A stretch of DNA of 64,000 bases from Nonomuraea sp. NEAU-A123 (GCF_018603905.1 NZ_JAHFZZ010000003.1:620001-684000), one strand, 5' to 3'; numbered from the stretch's first letter, positions 16,363 through 26,062 are shown. A program made the numbers and translations. The notes: a model not told the origin generated them from the sequence alone.

Positions 16363-16455
16363 GAATCACTTCTCCTGGAAAGCCGAAGCTCCGATGTGAA
16401 GCTCCAGTCCTAGCCAGGGGACCGTTTCCTAGGCGTTTCCATCGAGCCGGTACGG

Positions 16456-16485
16456 GCCAGGCCCTGCCGCACCTTCCACCTCATG
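16456..16485 (+). repeat. 30-bp dispersed repeat, copy 1
   Basis: The 30 bases starting GCCAGGCCCTGCC and ending CCACCTCATG are identical to a stretch near 26.67 kb. This copy lies immediately before a truncated MFS gene. Confidence 0.7.
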
Positions 16486-16497
16486 TCTTTGACCGCC

Positions 16498-16873
16498 TGC
16501 CTCGTGGGAAGCCGCGGCCTCGCCGCGAGAACTCCTGGCCGACATCGCGCACGGCCTGTCCTGGCTGTGGCGCGAACCTGTGATTCGAACGCTGGCCCTG
16601 CTCGACGCGGGAGACAGCCTGCGGTACGGCGCCGGCTACCTCCTGATCATCATGCTGGCCCAGCACCTGCACGCCAACGCCGCACAGGTCGGCATCGTCT
16701 TCGCCGGCGCCGCGATCGGCGCCCTTCTCGGAAGCCTCATGGCTCCCGCGCCCATCCGCCGATTTCCACTCGGGACGCTGTCCATCACCATGCTGTGCGA
16801 CACCCTCACCAGCTCCTGGCCCTCGCAGCGAACACTGAGTAGAACGGTTCGCACGGCCACGGCGACGGACTGA
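16498..16873 (+). pseudogene. MFS transporter fragment
   Basis: A frame without a start encodes RELLADIAHGLSWLWREPVI, then LLDAGDSLRYGAGYLLIIML and VGIVFAGAAIGALLGSLMA, which matches the central-to-late part of enterobactin-exporter-type MFS proteins (helices 7-8 and the preceding loop). It then shifts into unrelated sequence and stops. Both ends of the transporter are missing. Confidence 0.6.
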
Positions 16874-16978
16874 CGCGATGTTCGCCCGCGGGCGGTCATC
16901 GATGTCCTCACCTGTGGCGGCCTCTCGAGATGCCCTCGGTCACGCTCCCCACCGGTGACTCGTCCGTAAGCTGAGGGT

Positions 16979-19900
16979 GTGTCCCCCGCACTCGTCCTGC
17001 TCGACGACGTTCGCTGGCGGGGTGTGCGCGTGGTCGGCGATCGCGCGCAGACCCTGCTGGCCGTACTCGCCATGCACGGCCACGCGGGGGTCAGCGTCGA
17101 GCGCCTGGTCGAGGAGTTGTGGCCCGACGAGGAGCCGGCCAACCCGACGAAGGCGCTGCAGGTGGTCGTCTCGCGGACCCGGGCGGTGACCTGCGCCGAC
17201 GTCGTGGTGCGGATCCCGCGTGGTTACCGGCTCGGGCTGCCCGCTGGTCAGGTGGACGCGCTGCTGCTCGGCGCGCTGGTGGAGCAGGCACGGGCCGCAC
17301 TGGGCGAGGACGACATGGTGCTCGCGCGGCGCCGCGCCGAGGAGGCCATGGCTATCGTGGCCGGCGGCGTGGACGGCGCCGCGGGCCCACTCGCCGAGCT
17401 GAGAGGCGTCGCAGCAGGGTGGGTGGCTGAGGCACGGCGGGTGGCGGCGATCGCGCGGGGCCGGAGCGGCGCTCACGAGGGCGCGCTGCCGCTGCTGGAG
17501 GAGGCCGCGGCCGATCGCCCGCACGACGAGGAACTGCTCGCCTGCCTGCTGCGCAGCGAGGCCGCCATACGAGGTGCCGCCGCCGCTCTGGAGCGTTACG
17601 AGCGGTATCGCGCGGGCCTGGTCGCGCGGCTCGGCACTGGACCAGGGCCTGAGCTCGCCCGCGTGTACGCCGAACTCCTCGTCGCCGATCGGCCGGTACG
17701 TGAGGGCATCCTGTTCGACGGTTCCTCGCTGCTCGGCCGCGAGGGCGACATCCGTGCGGTGCACGCCCTGTTGCCGACCAATCGGGTGGTCTCCATCATC
17801 GGCCCTGGCGGACTGGGCAAGACGCGGCTGGCACATGTCGTCGGCAGGAACGCCACGCAGCCCATCGCTCACTTCGTCGAGCTCGTCGGCGTCTCCTCGC
17901 CGGAGGGCGTGGTGGGCGAGGTGGGTTCGGTGCTCGGGGTTCGGGACTCGGTCAGCGGGCGTCGTGTCCTGACCGCCGAGCAGCGCTCCGACGTACGCAC
18001 CCGGATCGCCCAGCATCTCGACCAGGCTCCGGCGCTGCTGATCCTGGACAACTGCGAGCACGTGATCGAGGCCGTCGCCGACCTGGTGGCTTTCCTGACC
18101 GTGACGACCCGCGACCTGCGGGTGCTCATCACCTCGCGTGCTCCCTTGTCGATCCCCGCCGAACGCGTCTACCTGCTCGGCGAGCTGCCCACGGGCGACG
18201 CGGTGGAGTTGTTCCGCCAGCGCGCCACGGCCGCCCGCCCGGGTGTGCGGATCGACGAGAAAGTGGTCGAGGAGGTCGTCGCCCGCCTCGACGGGCTGCC
18301 GCTCGCGATCGAGCTGGCCGCGGCCAAAGTGCGGGTGATGTCGGTGGAGGAGATCGCGCGGCGCCTGGCGGACCGATTCGCCCTGCTGCGCGGGGGGAAC
18401 CGTACGGCCCCCGACCGGCACAAGACGTTGCTCGCGGTCATCGACTGGTCGTGGAATCTGCTGGAGGAGCCAGAACGGCGGGCGTTGCGATGGTTGTCGC
18501 TGTTCGGCGACGGGTTCACGCTGGCCGTGGCCGAGCACGTACTCGGCCCGGACACCCTGCGCGCCGTGGACGCGCTGACCGAGCAGTCGATGCTGAGCGT
18601 CCGCGAGACGACGTACGGCCTGCGCTACCGGATGCTGGAGACCGTCAGGGAGTTCGGGCGGATGCGGCTGAAGGAGGCCGGCGAGGAGGCGCCCGCCCGG
18701 GCGGCGCAGCGGGCCTGGGCGACGGCGTACGCCCTCGAACACGCCTTCGCGCTGTTCAGCCCGGCGCAGTTCGCGGCGGCCGACGCGTTGCACGCCGAGG
18801 AGAGCAACCTTGCCGAACTGCTCCGGCAGGCTCTCGGCGAGTCCGATCCCGTCACGACGATCCAGTTGCTGGCCGGCGTCGGCGCGTTGTGGTCGATCCG
18901 TGGCGACCACTTCCGGGTGTTCGTTCACCGGGGCGCGATCACCCAGGTGATCACCGACTGGGTGCCGCCGCCGTACCTCGTGGAGGCGACCAGGGCCGCC
19001 ATGCTGATCGCGCTCATGAACATCATGATCGTCGCCGACCGCCGCGACGATCCGCTGCGCGATCTCCTCCGTACGCTGCCCACCAGCGACACGACAGATC
19101 CCCGCCTGTCGGCGCTGGCCACGGTGCTGATCGCGTGCGACGTGCGCGATGGCGCCGACATGCGCCGCAGGCTGGCGGAGTTGTGCCGGAGCGCCGACCG
19201 TGACGTGGCCTTGGCGGCGATGCAGATGAACGTCCAGATCTTGGAGAACGCGGGCGACGTGACCGAGGCGGTCAAGGCCGCCGAGCGAACCCTGACGATG
19301 ATCCGCGAGGATGAGGGGCCGTGGTCCGTCGCGATCATGCACGCCGTGCTGGCCCACCTGGTCATGCAGCTCGGCGACCGCCGGCGGGCGGTCGGACACG
19401 CGCGGACCGCCATCCCGGCGCTGAGTCGGCTCGGCGCCACCGACGACGAGACCCAGCTCCGCGCGCTGCTGCTGGTCTCCGCGCTCGCCGACGGCGATCT
19501 CGACACCGCGGAGGCCGAGCTCGCCGAGATCACCCGGATCAACGACAACGAGGCAGTGCTCGGCGGGGTGGCGATCGTCTCGTTGTGCGCGGCCGAGCTC
19601 GCCCTCGCCCGCGGCGAGACGGCCGCCGCGCTGGCGGAATACCGCCGGGCCGTCCAGCGGGCGCACGACCTGCGCCTGCCCGGGGTGTCGCGCGCGGAGC
19701 TCACGTTGTGGACGATCATCGCGGTGTCGGTCACCCTGACGGCGTACGCGTACCACGCTCCTCCGGAAGACGTCCGGTACGGCGAGGAGCTGTTCTCCAC
19801 CGTCCGGGGCTACGACCTGCTGACCGTGAAGAATCCCGTCCTCGACTACCCGGTGTGCGGCTCGATGCTCTTCGCGCTCGGCGCTTGGGGGCTGCTGCGG

Positions 19901-20272
19901 GGAGCTATGTCCCCCCGCGACGCGATCAGGTTGCTGGTGCTGGCCGAGCGGTTCGCGTACAACGGCAGCATGCCCAGCATGACCTTCGAGCGGATCGAAC
20001 CGTACGCGGAGCGGGCCGCGCCCGGGATGATCGCAGCCGTGCGCGCCGAGTACGGCGATCGACGTGGCCCCGACCTGCTCGACGAGGCGCGCGGCCTCGT
20101 TGAGCAGGTCTCCGGCCGTGACGGGCGCAGGTCACATGTGCCGCTTGTAACTGCGTACCGACAGCGGCGCGAAGATCGCGATGACGATCAGGCACGCCAG
20201 GAGCGTCCAGGCCACCTCTCCGCTGACGAGGGCGCTGTTGGCGAGGTCGCGGGCGGCCGTGACCAGGTGTGA
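16979..20272 (+). CDS. AfsR/SARP-like regulator with STAND ATPase
   Basis: 1097 residues from a GTG start. N-terminus about 1-90: winged-helix trans_reg_C-like (VSVERLVEELWPDEEPANPT, QVVVSRTRAV). About 90-240: bacterial transcriptional activator (BTAD) helices. About 265-520: NB-ARC-type STAND NTPase with Walker A GPGGLGKTRL, Walker B ALLILDNCEHV and RALITSRAPL-type sensor region (VLITSRAPLSIP). The remaining 500 residues are TPR-like helices. Such proteins integrate a ligand or phosphorylation signal to activate secondary-metabolite or envelope genes. The last 47 codons run antisense into the convergent permease gene, so the native stop may have been lost. Targets unknown. Confidence 0.88.
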   Translation: MSPALVLLDDVRWRGVRVVGDRAQTLLAVLAMHGHAGVSVERLVEELWPDEEPANPTKALQVVVSRTRAVTCADVVVRIPRGYRLGLPAGQVDALLLGALVEQARAALGEDDMVLARRRAEEAMAIVAGGVDGAAGPLAELRGVAAGWVAEARRVAAIARGRSGAHEGALPLLEEAAADRPHDEELLACLLRSEAAIRGAAAALERYERYRAGLVARLGTGPGPELARVYAELLVADRPVREGILFDGSSLLGREGDIRAVHALLPTNRVVSIIGPGGLGKTRLAHVVGRNATQPIAHFVELVGVSSPEGVVGEVGSVLGVRDSVSGRRVLTAEQRSDVRTRIAQHLDQAPALLILDNCEHVIEAVADLVAFLTVTTRDLRVLITSRAPLSIPAERVYLLGELPTGDAVELFRQRATAARPGVRIDEKVVEEVVARLDGLPLAIELAAAKVRVMSVEEIARRLADRFALLRGGNRTAPDRHKTLLAVIDWSWNLLEEPERRALRWLSLFGDGFTLAVAEHVLGPDTLRAVDALTEQSMLSVRETTYGLRYRMLETVREFGRMRLKEAGEEAPARAAQRAWATAYALEHAFALFSPAQFAAADALHAEESNLAELLRQALGESDPVTTIQLLAGVGALWSIRGDHFRVFVHRGAITQVITDWVPPPYLVEATRAAMLIALMNIMIVADRRDDPLRDLLRTLPTSDTTDPRLSALATVLIACDVRDGADMRRRLAELCRSADRDVALAAMQMNVQILENAGDVTEAVKAAERTLTMIREDEGPWSVAIMHAVLAHLVMQLGDRRRAVGHARTAIPALSRLGATDDETQLRALLLVSALADGDLDTAEAELAEITRINDNEAVLGGVAIVSLCAAELALARGETAAALAEYRRAVQRAHDLRLPGVSRAELTLWTIIAVSVTLTAYAYHAPPEDVRYGEELFSTVRGYDLLTVKNPVLDYPVCGSMLFALGAWGLLRGAMSPRDAIRLLVLAERFAYNGSMPSMTFERIEPYAERAAPGMIAAVRAEYGDRRGPDLLDEARGLVEQVSGRDGRRSHVPLVTAYRQRREDRDDDQARQERPGHLSADEGAVGEVAGGRDQV

Positions 20273-20968
20273 GACCGGGTTGATCCGGACGAACGCGGCC
20301 AGCCAGCCGGGCAGGGTCTCGACGGGGACGAACGCGTTCGACAGGAACGTCAGCGGGAACAAGATCATCATGGAGATGCTCTGGACGGCCTGGGCGCTCC
20401 GGGCGATCGTGCCGACCCAGGTGAAGACCCAGGCCAGAGACCAGCCCGTGATGATAGCCAGCAGGATCGCGGCGAGCACGCCGCCCGCTCCGCCGCCCGG
20501 GCGGTAGCCCATCACCAGGCCCATGCCGAAGGTCAGAGTGGCCGCGATCGTGTAGCGCAGCAGGTCGGCCACCATGGGGCCGGCGAGCGGCGCGATCCGG
20601 GCGATCGGCAGCGACTTGAACCGGTCGAAAACGCCCTTCTCCATGTCCTCGCGGAGTTGCGTGCCCGTGGCCATGCACGTCGTCAGCACGGTCTGGGCGA
20701 GGATGCCGGGGATCATCAGGGGGAGGTAGCTCTCCACGTCGCCGGCGATGGCGCCACCGAAGATGAAGGCGAACATCGCGGTGAACAGGATCGGCTGCAG
20801 CGCCACGTCGAAGAACTGCTCCGGGTTGCGACGCATCTTCTTGAGCGCCCGCCACGCCATCGTCAGGGTCTGGACGATCGTCTCCCCCGTGGAGACGCGC
20901 CGCCGGGCGGCCGCCACGCGGTCGGCGGCCCGTACCGTCTCGCGGGCGGGTGCGGTCATGGTGCTCAT
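20132..20968 (-). CDS. DrrB-type ABC-2 permease
   Basis: 278 residues, six membrane helices. Conserved ABC-2/DrrB features: FFDVALQPILFTAMFAFIFG near the first helix, GTQLREDMEKGVFDRFKSLP (the cytoplasmic loop typical of daunorubicin-type exporters) and MMILFPLTFLSNAFVPVETL before helix 5. Translation is coupled to the ATPase through an ATGA overlap. Its 3' 141 bases overlap the end of the convergent AfsR-like gene. Substrate probably a hydrophobic metabolite or antibiotic. Confidence 0.9.
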   Translation of the reverse strand: MSTMTAPARETVRAADRVAAARRRVSTGETIVQTLTMAWRALKKMRRNPEQFFDVALQPILFTAMFAFIFGGAIAGDVESYLPLMIPGILAQTVLTTCMATGTQLREDMEKGVFDRFKSLPIARIAPLAGPMVADLLRYTIAATLTFGMGLVMGYRPGGGAGGVLAAILLAIITGWSLAWVFTWVGTIARSAQAVQSISMMILFPLTFLSNAFVPVETLPGWLAAFVRINPVSHLVTAARDLANSALVSGEVAWTLLACLIVIAIFAPLSVRSYKRHM

Positions 20969-21990
20969 CGGTTCTCCTCCGTGCCGGTCTCGTCGTCCCC
21001 GTCCGTCCCGTGGCCGGTGAGGGCGAGGAACACCTCGTCCAGGCTGGGCTTGGCCACGCTCACCGAGGAGATCGACACCCCGGCGGCGCGCAGTGCGATC
21101 AGTACGTCCGCGGCCAGGTCGGCCTGGTCGAGGGCGACGTTGAGGCGGCCCTGCTCCGGGCTGAGGACCGGGTCGGAGCCGAGGACGCGCCGCACGACCT
21201 CCACGGCGGTGGGCACCTCGTCCGGCTCGGCGAGCAGCAACTGGAGGGCGGAGTTGCCGACCGCTGTCTTCAACTCGTCGGGGGTGCCCTCGGCGACTTT
21301 GCGGCCGTGGTCGATGACGGCGACGCGATCGGCGAGCTGATCGGCCTCGTCCAGATATTGCGTGGTCAGCAGCACGGTGCAGCCGTCGGCGACCAGACCG
21401 CGGATGGTGTCCCACATCTGGCCGCGCGTGCGCGGATCGAGGCCGGTGGTCGGCTCGTCGAGGAAGATCAGCGGTGGCCTGGTGATCAGGCTGGCCGCCA
21501 GGTCGAGGCGCCGGCGCATGCCACCGGAGAACTGCGCGATCGGTCGGTCGGCGGCCTCCTCCAGGCCGAACTGGCCCAGCAATTCGACGGCGATGCCCCG
21601 GGCGCGCGGCGCGGCGATGCCCTGCAGGCGGCTGAAGAGCCAGAGGTTCTCGCGGGCGGTCAGGTTCTCGTCGACCGACGCGTACTGTCCGGTGACGCCG
21701 ACCAGCTGGCGGATCATGTGCGGGTTGCCGGCCACGTCGACCCCGAAGATCTCGGCACGGCCCGCGTCGATCTTCAACAGGGTGGCCAGCATCCGCAGCA
21801 TGGTGGTCTTGCCGGCGCCGTTCGGGCCGAGGACGCCGAAGATCTCACCGGGGCGTACGTCCAGGTCGATCCCGTCGACGGCACGGTGCCCGCCGAACGT
21901 CTTCACCAGCCCTTCCGCACGTACGGCCAGATCGGTTCCTCCGCCGGAGGCCGGGCCGCCCCCGGTACGTCCGAGTTCTGTGATGCTCAT
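20965..21990 (-). CDS. DrrA-type ABC transporter ATPase
   Basis: 341 residues of the daunorubicin-resistance ATPase subfamily: Walker A GPNGAGKTT, VTGQYASVDENLTARENL (subfamily Q-loop), signature FSGGMRRRLDLA, Walker B LIFLDEPTTGLDP, switch VLLTTQYLDEAD, and a C-terminal extension (KPSLDEVFLALTGH) characteristic of DrrA proteins. Forms an exporter with the downstream permease. A MarR-family gene lies just upstream on the same strand and may control it. Confidence 0.92.
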   Translation of the reverse strand: MSITELGRTGGGPASGGGTDLAVRAEGLVKTFGGHRAVDGIDLDVRPGEIFGVLGPNGAGKTTMLRMLATLLKIDAGRAEIFGVDVAGNPHMIRQLVGVTGQYASVDENLTARENLWLFSRLQGIAAPRARGIAVELLGQFGLEEAADRPIAQFSGGMRRRLDLAASLITRPPLIFLDEPTTGLDPRTRGQMWDTIRGLVADGCTVLLTTQYLDEADQLADRVAVIDHGRKVAEGTPDELKTAVGNSALQLLLAEPDEVPTAVEVVRRVLGSDPVLSPEQGRLNVALDQADLAADVLIALRAAGVSISSVSVAKPSLDEVFLALTGHGTDGDDETGTEENR

Positions 21991-22104
21991 GGCTTCACTC
22001 TCGGCCGCGCCGGTTTCACGGCACCCTCAGCCGGTTTCACCGGTTGCCGGGAGCTCCATGTCGATCACGGCCGACGGCGCGCAAACCCCGGCTTGCCGGG
22101 AAGG

Positions 22105-22572
22105 TCACACAGGGACCGGACGGCTCTGCAACTGCTCGACCGCGTGGACGAGGGGGGCGAGTTCGGGTGCGGCGGCTGCCGCTTCGAGGGCCTCGCGCAG
22201 GGCCGCGTTGTTGGTGGGGCGGGCTTCCTCCAGCAGGTGCCGGCCCTTGTCGGTGATGTCGGTGTAGATGCCGCGCCGGTCGGTGGGGCACAGGTAGCGG
22301 GCGAGCAGGCCGCGGTTCTCCAGCCGGGTGACCAGGCGGGTGGTCGCGCTCTGGCTGAGGATGACGGAGTCGGCGACCTGGCGCATCTGCAAGTGGCCGC
22401 CCTCGCCGTCGTGCTGCCGGCTGAGGACGTCGAGCAAGGAGTATTCACGTGCGCTCAGGTCGTGTGCGGCCTGGAGCGCGCGTTCGATGCTGCTCTCGAT
22501 GCGCCCGTGCAGTAGCGAGAGCGCAGACCAGCTGTGGGCGAGAGCGGTCATCGCAGGGTCTGTGGCGGTCAT
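22105..22572 (-). CDS. MarR-family regulator
   Basis: 155 residues with a winged helix: LSAREYSLLDVLSRQ, RQVADSVILSQSATTRLVTR (recognition helix), CPTDRRGIYTDITDKGRHLL (wing). The start at MTATDPAM has GGGAG in front; a 17-codon upstream extension is open but less likely. It is divergent from an MFS exporter, the classical layout for a MarR repressor that responds to the exporter's substrate. It also lies upstream of the DrrAB genes on the same strand, 114 bases apart. Confidence 0.88.
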   Translation of the reverse strand: MTATDPAMTALAHSWSALSLLHGRIESSIERALQAAHDLSAREYSLLDVLSRQHDGEGGHLQMRQVADSVILSQSATTRLVTRLENRGLLARYLCPTDRRGIYTDITDKGRHLLEEARPTNNAALREALEAAAAAPELAPLVHAVEQLQSRPVPV

Positions 22573-22647
22573 GTCGGCTCCCTCGGTCCGGGCGGTCGGC
22601 TGAGGCGCACCGCGGAACGGCACCCCTTAGTCACGTACGCCACTATA

Positions 22648-22673
22648 CCGCGTTTGCCATATGCCGCGTCTGC
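22648..22673. promoter_or_regulatory. direct repeats in MarR/MFS intergenic region
   Basis: CCGCGTTTGC and CCGCGTCTGC lie 16 bp apart between the divergent MarR and MFS genes. They are candidate regulator sites, though no clear dyad is visible. Confidence 0.3.
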
Positions 22674-22738
22674 AATTATTGTTCATGCCCGTAAGGCGCT
22701 TGCGCACTACTTTTTCGTCTGCATCGTAAGGACACGTC

Positions 22739-23959
22739 ATGCCGCTCGCACTGCTGGCCCTGGCCATTGGGGCCTTCGGGATCGGTACCACCGAATTCGT
22801 GATCATGGGGCTGCTGCCTCAGGTCGCCGGCGACCTCGGAGTCTCCGTGCCGACGGCCGGCCTGCTCGTCACCGGTTATGCGCTCGGTGTCATGATCGGA
22901 GCGCCGATCATGACGGTCCTCGGTACCAGGATCTCCCGCAGAAACATGCTCATGCTGCTCATGGGCCTGTTCATCGTGGGGAACGTCATCTCCGCCGTGG
23001 CTCCGGTCTTCGCCGTCATGCTCGTCGGCCGGGTCGTGGCCTCGCTGGCCCATGGCGCCTTCTTCGGCATCGGCTCCGTGGTGGCCGCCGAGCTGGTAGC
23101 ACCGGAGAAGAAGGCCGGGGCGATCTCCATGATGTTCACCGGGCTGACCGTGGCGAACGTGGTCGGCGTCCCGCTGGGCACCTTCGTCGGCCAGAGCGCG
23201 GGCTGGCGCGTCACCTTCCTGATCGTCGCGGGGCTCGGTGTCGTCGGCCTGGCCGGTGTCGCCAAGCTGGTCCCGAACCTCCCCAAGCCCGAGGGCGTAC
23301 ACCTGCGGCACGAGGTGGCAGCGCTCATCAACCCCCAGGTGCTGCTGGCCATGGCGATGACCGTGCTCGGCTTCGGAGGTGTTTTCGCCGCGATCACCTA
23401 TATCGCGCCGATGATGACCGAGGTCAGCGGCTACGCGGACTCCTCCGTGCCCTGGCTGATGGTGCTCTTCGGACTGGGCATGGTGGTCGGGAACCTCATC
23501 GGAGGACGGTTCGCCGACCGCCGGCTCATGGCGATGCTCTTCACGGCCCTGGGCGGTCTCGCGGTCGTCCTGGCGCTGTTCACTGTCGGCGCGCCGAACA
23601 AGGCCGTGGCGGCCGTGGCCGTCTTCCTCATCGGCGCGCTGGGTTTCGCCACCGTCCCCCCGCTCCAGAAGCGGGTCCTGGACTACGCGCACGGCGCCCC
23701 CACCCTGGCGTCGGCCGTCAACATCGGTGCCTTCAACCTGGGCAACGCTCTCTCCGCCTGGCTCGGCGGCATCGTGATCTCCGCCGGGTACGGCTACACC
23801 GCCCCCAACGCCGTGGGCGCGGTGCTCGCCGCCGCCGCTCTCGTCCTCGCGCTCGTCTCGCGGCGCCTGGAGCGCCGCTCTGGGCCCGTCGCCGCCCGGT
23901 CGCAGCAGCCGGCCACCGGGCGGGCGGACACGCCGGACGCTGAAGTCGTCCACCACTGA
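22739..23959 (+). CDS. DHA1-family MFS drug exporter
   Basis: 406 residues, 12 membrane helices, of the AraJ/CmlR-like group (chloramphenicol-resistance type). Motif: LALAIGAFGIGTTEFVIMGL in helix 1 and GTRISRRNMLMLLMG (motif A-like) between helices 2 and 3, and GVPLGTFVGQSAGWRVTF in helix 5. AAGGA lies 6 bases before the ATG. Probably exports a toxic organic compound under control of the divergent MarR protein. Confidence 0.9.
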   Translation: MPLALLALAIGAFGIGTTEFVIMGLLPQVAGDLGVSVPTAGLLVTGYALGVMIGAPIMTVLGTRISRRNMLMLLMGLFIVGNVISAVAPVFAVMLVGRVVASLAHGAFFGIGSVVAAELVAPEKKAGAISMMFTGLTVANVVGVPLGTFVGQSAGWRVTFLIVAGLGVVGLAGVAKLVPNLPKPEGVHLRHEVAALINPQVLLAMAMTVLGFGGVFAAITYIAPMMTEVSGYADSSVPWLMVLFGLGMVVGNLIGGRFADRRLMAMLFTALGGLAVVLALFTVGAPNKAVAAVAVFLIGALGFATVPPLQKRVLDYAHGAPTLASAVNIGAFNLGNALSAWLGGIVISAGYGYTAPNAVGAVLAAAALVLALVSRRLERRSGPVAARSQQPATGRADTPDAEVVHH

Positions 23960-24068
23960 CCCCCGGCGCGCGCTGCCGCGGTGGAGCGCCCCCTCGTCTT
24001 TCTCTCCGCTCTCCCGCCCCTCTCGCGCAACCGGCGCGAGAAAGAACACCCCAGAAAGGACATCGACC

Positions 24069-24893
24069 GTGACGTCGATTCCGAATGTGACGCTGAACAA
24101 CGATGTCGCGATGCCGCAGTTGGGCTTCGGTGTCTTCCAGGTCCCCGATGACGAGACCACTGCTGCGGTCACCAGCGCCCTGGAGGCCGGCTACCGCAGC
24201 ATTGACACCGCCGCCATCTACGGCAACGAACGCGGAGTCGGCCGCGCGCTGGCCGCCTCCGACATCCCTCGCGAGGAGCTGTTCGTCACAACCAAGCTGT
24301 GGAACGACGACCAGGGCTACGATGCGACCCTCGCGGCCTTTGACACCTCCCTGGAGAAGCTCGGCCTGGACCACGTCGACCTCTACCTGATCCACTGGCC
24401 CACTCCGGCCCGTGACAGGTACCTCGACACCTGGCGCGCCTTCGAAAAGCTGCTCGCCGACGGCCGGACCCGCGCCATCGGCGTGTCCAACTTCCAGGTG
24501 CCCCACCTCCAGCGCCTGCTGGAGCACACCGGCATCACCCCGGTGGTCAACCAGGTCGAGCTGCACCCCGCCCTCCAGCAGAGCGAACTGCGTGCCTTCC
24601 ACGCGGAGCACCGCATCGCCACCGAGGCATGGAGCCCGCTGGCCCAGGGCGCCGTTCTCGGAGCCCAGGCCATCGTGGACATCGCCGGTAAGTACGGCGT
24701 CAGCCCCGCCCAGGTGGTGCTGCGCTGGCACCTCCAAACCGGCAATGTGGTCATCCCCAAGTCGGTCACCCCGGAGCGCATCCGCCAGAACCTCGACGTC
24801 TTCGGCTTTGAGCTGAGCGACGACGCCATCGCCGCGATCACCGGCCTCGACACCGGCACGCGCACGGGCCCGGACCCCGACAGCCTCAACTGA
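24069..24893 (+). CDS. aldo/keto reductase, AKR5-like
   Basis: 274 residues; GTG start with AAAGGA 8 bases upstream. AKR tetrad visible: Asp and Tyr in RSIDTAAIYGNERGVG, Lys in FVTTKLWND and His in LYLIHWPTP; NADPH-binding loop VIPKSVTPERIRQN. It belongs to the 2,5-diketo-D-gluconate-reductase-like group, which reduces diverse aldehydes and ketones. Follows the MFS gene at 109 bases and precedes a second reductase, so it may share a stress-response transcript with them. Confidence 0.92.
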   Translation: MTSIPNVTLNNDVAMPQLGFGVFQVPDDETTAAVTSALEAGYRSIDTAAIYGNERGVGRALAASDIPREELFVTTKLWNDDQGYDATLAAFDTSLEKLGLDHVDLYLIHWPTPARDRYLDTWRAFEKLLADGRTRAIGVSNFQVPHLQRLLEHTGITPVVNQVELHPALQQSELRAFHAEHRIATEAWSPLAQGAVLGAQAIVDIAGKYGVSPAQVVLRWHLQTGNVVIPKSVTPERIRQNLDVFGFELSDDAIAAITGLDTGTRTGPDPDSLN

Positions 24894-24903
24894 TTCGCCG
24901 CCT

Positions 24904-25020
24904 GCGCACGAGCCGTCCTGAACGCCGTTCCGCAGGTGGACATCCTCGTCAACGACCTCGGCATCTTCGGCGCGGGCAAGTCCGCTGACGACGCACGAAA
25001 GCGCCGTCCAGCCAAGGGCC
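24904..25020 (+). pseudogene. SDR oxidoreductase remnant
   Basis: The piece NAVPQVDILVNDLGIFG matches the NNAG/NNLGIF strand of short-chain dehydrogenases, with Asn changed to Asp. Only about 35 codons remain between the two aldo/keto reductase genes and there is no start. Confidence 0.45.
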
Positions 25021-25048
25021 AAGAACCAAGGAAGAGAAGGCGCTCCTT

Positions 25049-26062
25049 ATGAGCCTCACCACGCTGCTGCCCGGTCGTCTCGGATTCGGCACCGCACCGC
25101 TGGGCAACATGTTCCGTGCGATCCCGGAGGAGGAGGTCCAGGCGACGCTGCGGGCCGCCTGGGACCAGGGGATCCGCTACTTCGACACCGCTCCGTTCTA
25201 CGGCGCGGGCCTCGCCGAGATCCGTCTCGGGGAGATGCTCGCCCAGCACCCGCGGGACTCCTTCGTCCTGTCGACGAAGGTCGGCCGGATCATTCACGAC
25301 GAGAGCGAGGATCCCGCCGGCCGCGACCTCGGCGAGAAGGGCGGCTTGTTCGAACACGGCCGGCCGAACAAGATGACCGACGACTACTCGGCCGACGCCA
25401 CCAAGCGCTCGATCGAGGACAGCCTCCAGCGACTACACACCGACCGGCTGGACATCGTCTGGGTGCACGACATCGCCCAAGACTTCCACGGCGACCGTTG
25501 GCTGGCCCAGTTCGAGATCGCCCGCACAGGCGCCTTCCGCGTCCTGGACGACCTACGCGACCAGGGCGTCATCAAGGCGTGGGGGCTCGGCGTCAACCGC
25601 GTCGAGCCGATCGAGCTGACCCTCGCCCTGGACGAGCCCCGCCCTGACGGCTTCCTGCTCGCAGGCCGCTACACCCTCCTCGACCACCGCCAGGCACTGC
25701 AGCGGCTCCTGCCCGCCGCTCAGGAGCAGGGCGTCGACATGGTCGTCGGCGGCCCCTACAGCTCCGGCGTCCTCGCCGGCGGCACCCACTTCGAGTACCA
25801 GCAGGCCCCGGCCGGCATCGTGGTGAAGGTCCGGCAGATCAGCGACCTCGCCGAGCGCTACGGCGTGACCGTCAAGGCGGCGGCGCTCCAGTTCTCCCTG
25901 GCCCACCCCGCCGCCGCGGCGGTCATCCCCGGCGCCACCCGCCCCTCGCGCATCTCCGAGGACCTGGCAGCCCTGCGGGAAGAGATCCCCACCGGCTTCT
26001 GGACCGAACTCCGAGCGGCCGGCCTGCTCGATCCTGCCGCGCCGCTGCCGACCGGCGCCTGA
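25049..26062 (+). CDS. aldo/keto reductase, aldose dehydrogenase-like
   Basis: 337 residues of the L-fucose/D-threo-aldose 1-dehydrogenase-like AKR branch: RLGFGTAPLGNMFRAIPEE, RYFDTAPFYGAGLAEIRLG (catalytic Asp and Tyr), VLSTKVGRI (Lys), IVWVHDIAQDFHG (His) and AVIPGATRPSRISED (cofactor loop). It probably oxidises sugars or reduces carbonyls with NADP. Second reductase of the cluster after an SDR remnant. Confidence 0.92.
   Translation: MSLTTLLPGRLGFGTAPLGNMFRAIPEEEVQATLRAAWDQGIRYFDTAPFYGAGLAEIRLGEMLAQHPRDSFVLSTKVGRIIHDESEDPAGRDLGEKGGLFEHGRPNKMTDDYSADATKRSIEDSLQRLHTDRLDIVWVHDIAQDFHGDRWLAQFEIARTGAFRVLDDLRDQGVIKAWGLGVNRVEPIELTLALDEPRPDGFLLAGRYTLLDHRQALQRLLPAAQEQGVDMVVGGPYSSGVLAGGTHFEYQQAPAGIVVKVRQISDLAERYGVTVKAAALQFSLAHPAAAAVIPGATRPSRISEDLAALREEIPTGFWTELRAAGLLDPAAPLPTGA

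Noticed and set aside
16940..19756. A 938-codon open frame on the minus strand opposite the AfsR-like gene
   Set aside because: It is a high-GC shadow of the regulator: Arg/Gln/His/Gly-rich, no recognisable domain, while the plus strand has clear winged-helix, NB-ARC and TPR motifs.
22676..24172. A 498-codon minus-strand frame opposite the DHA1 exporter gene
   Set aside because: Composition (His/Asp/Gly/Gln runs) is typical of antisense frames; the plus strand encodes a full 12-helix transporter.
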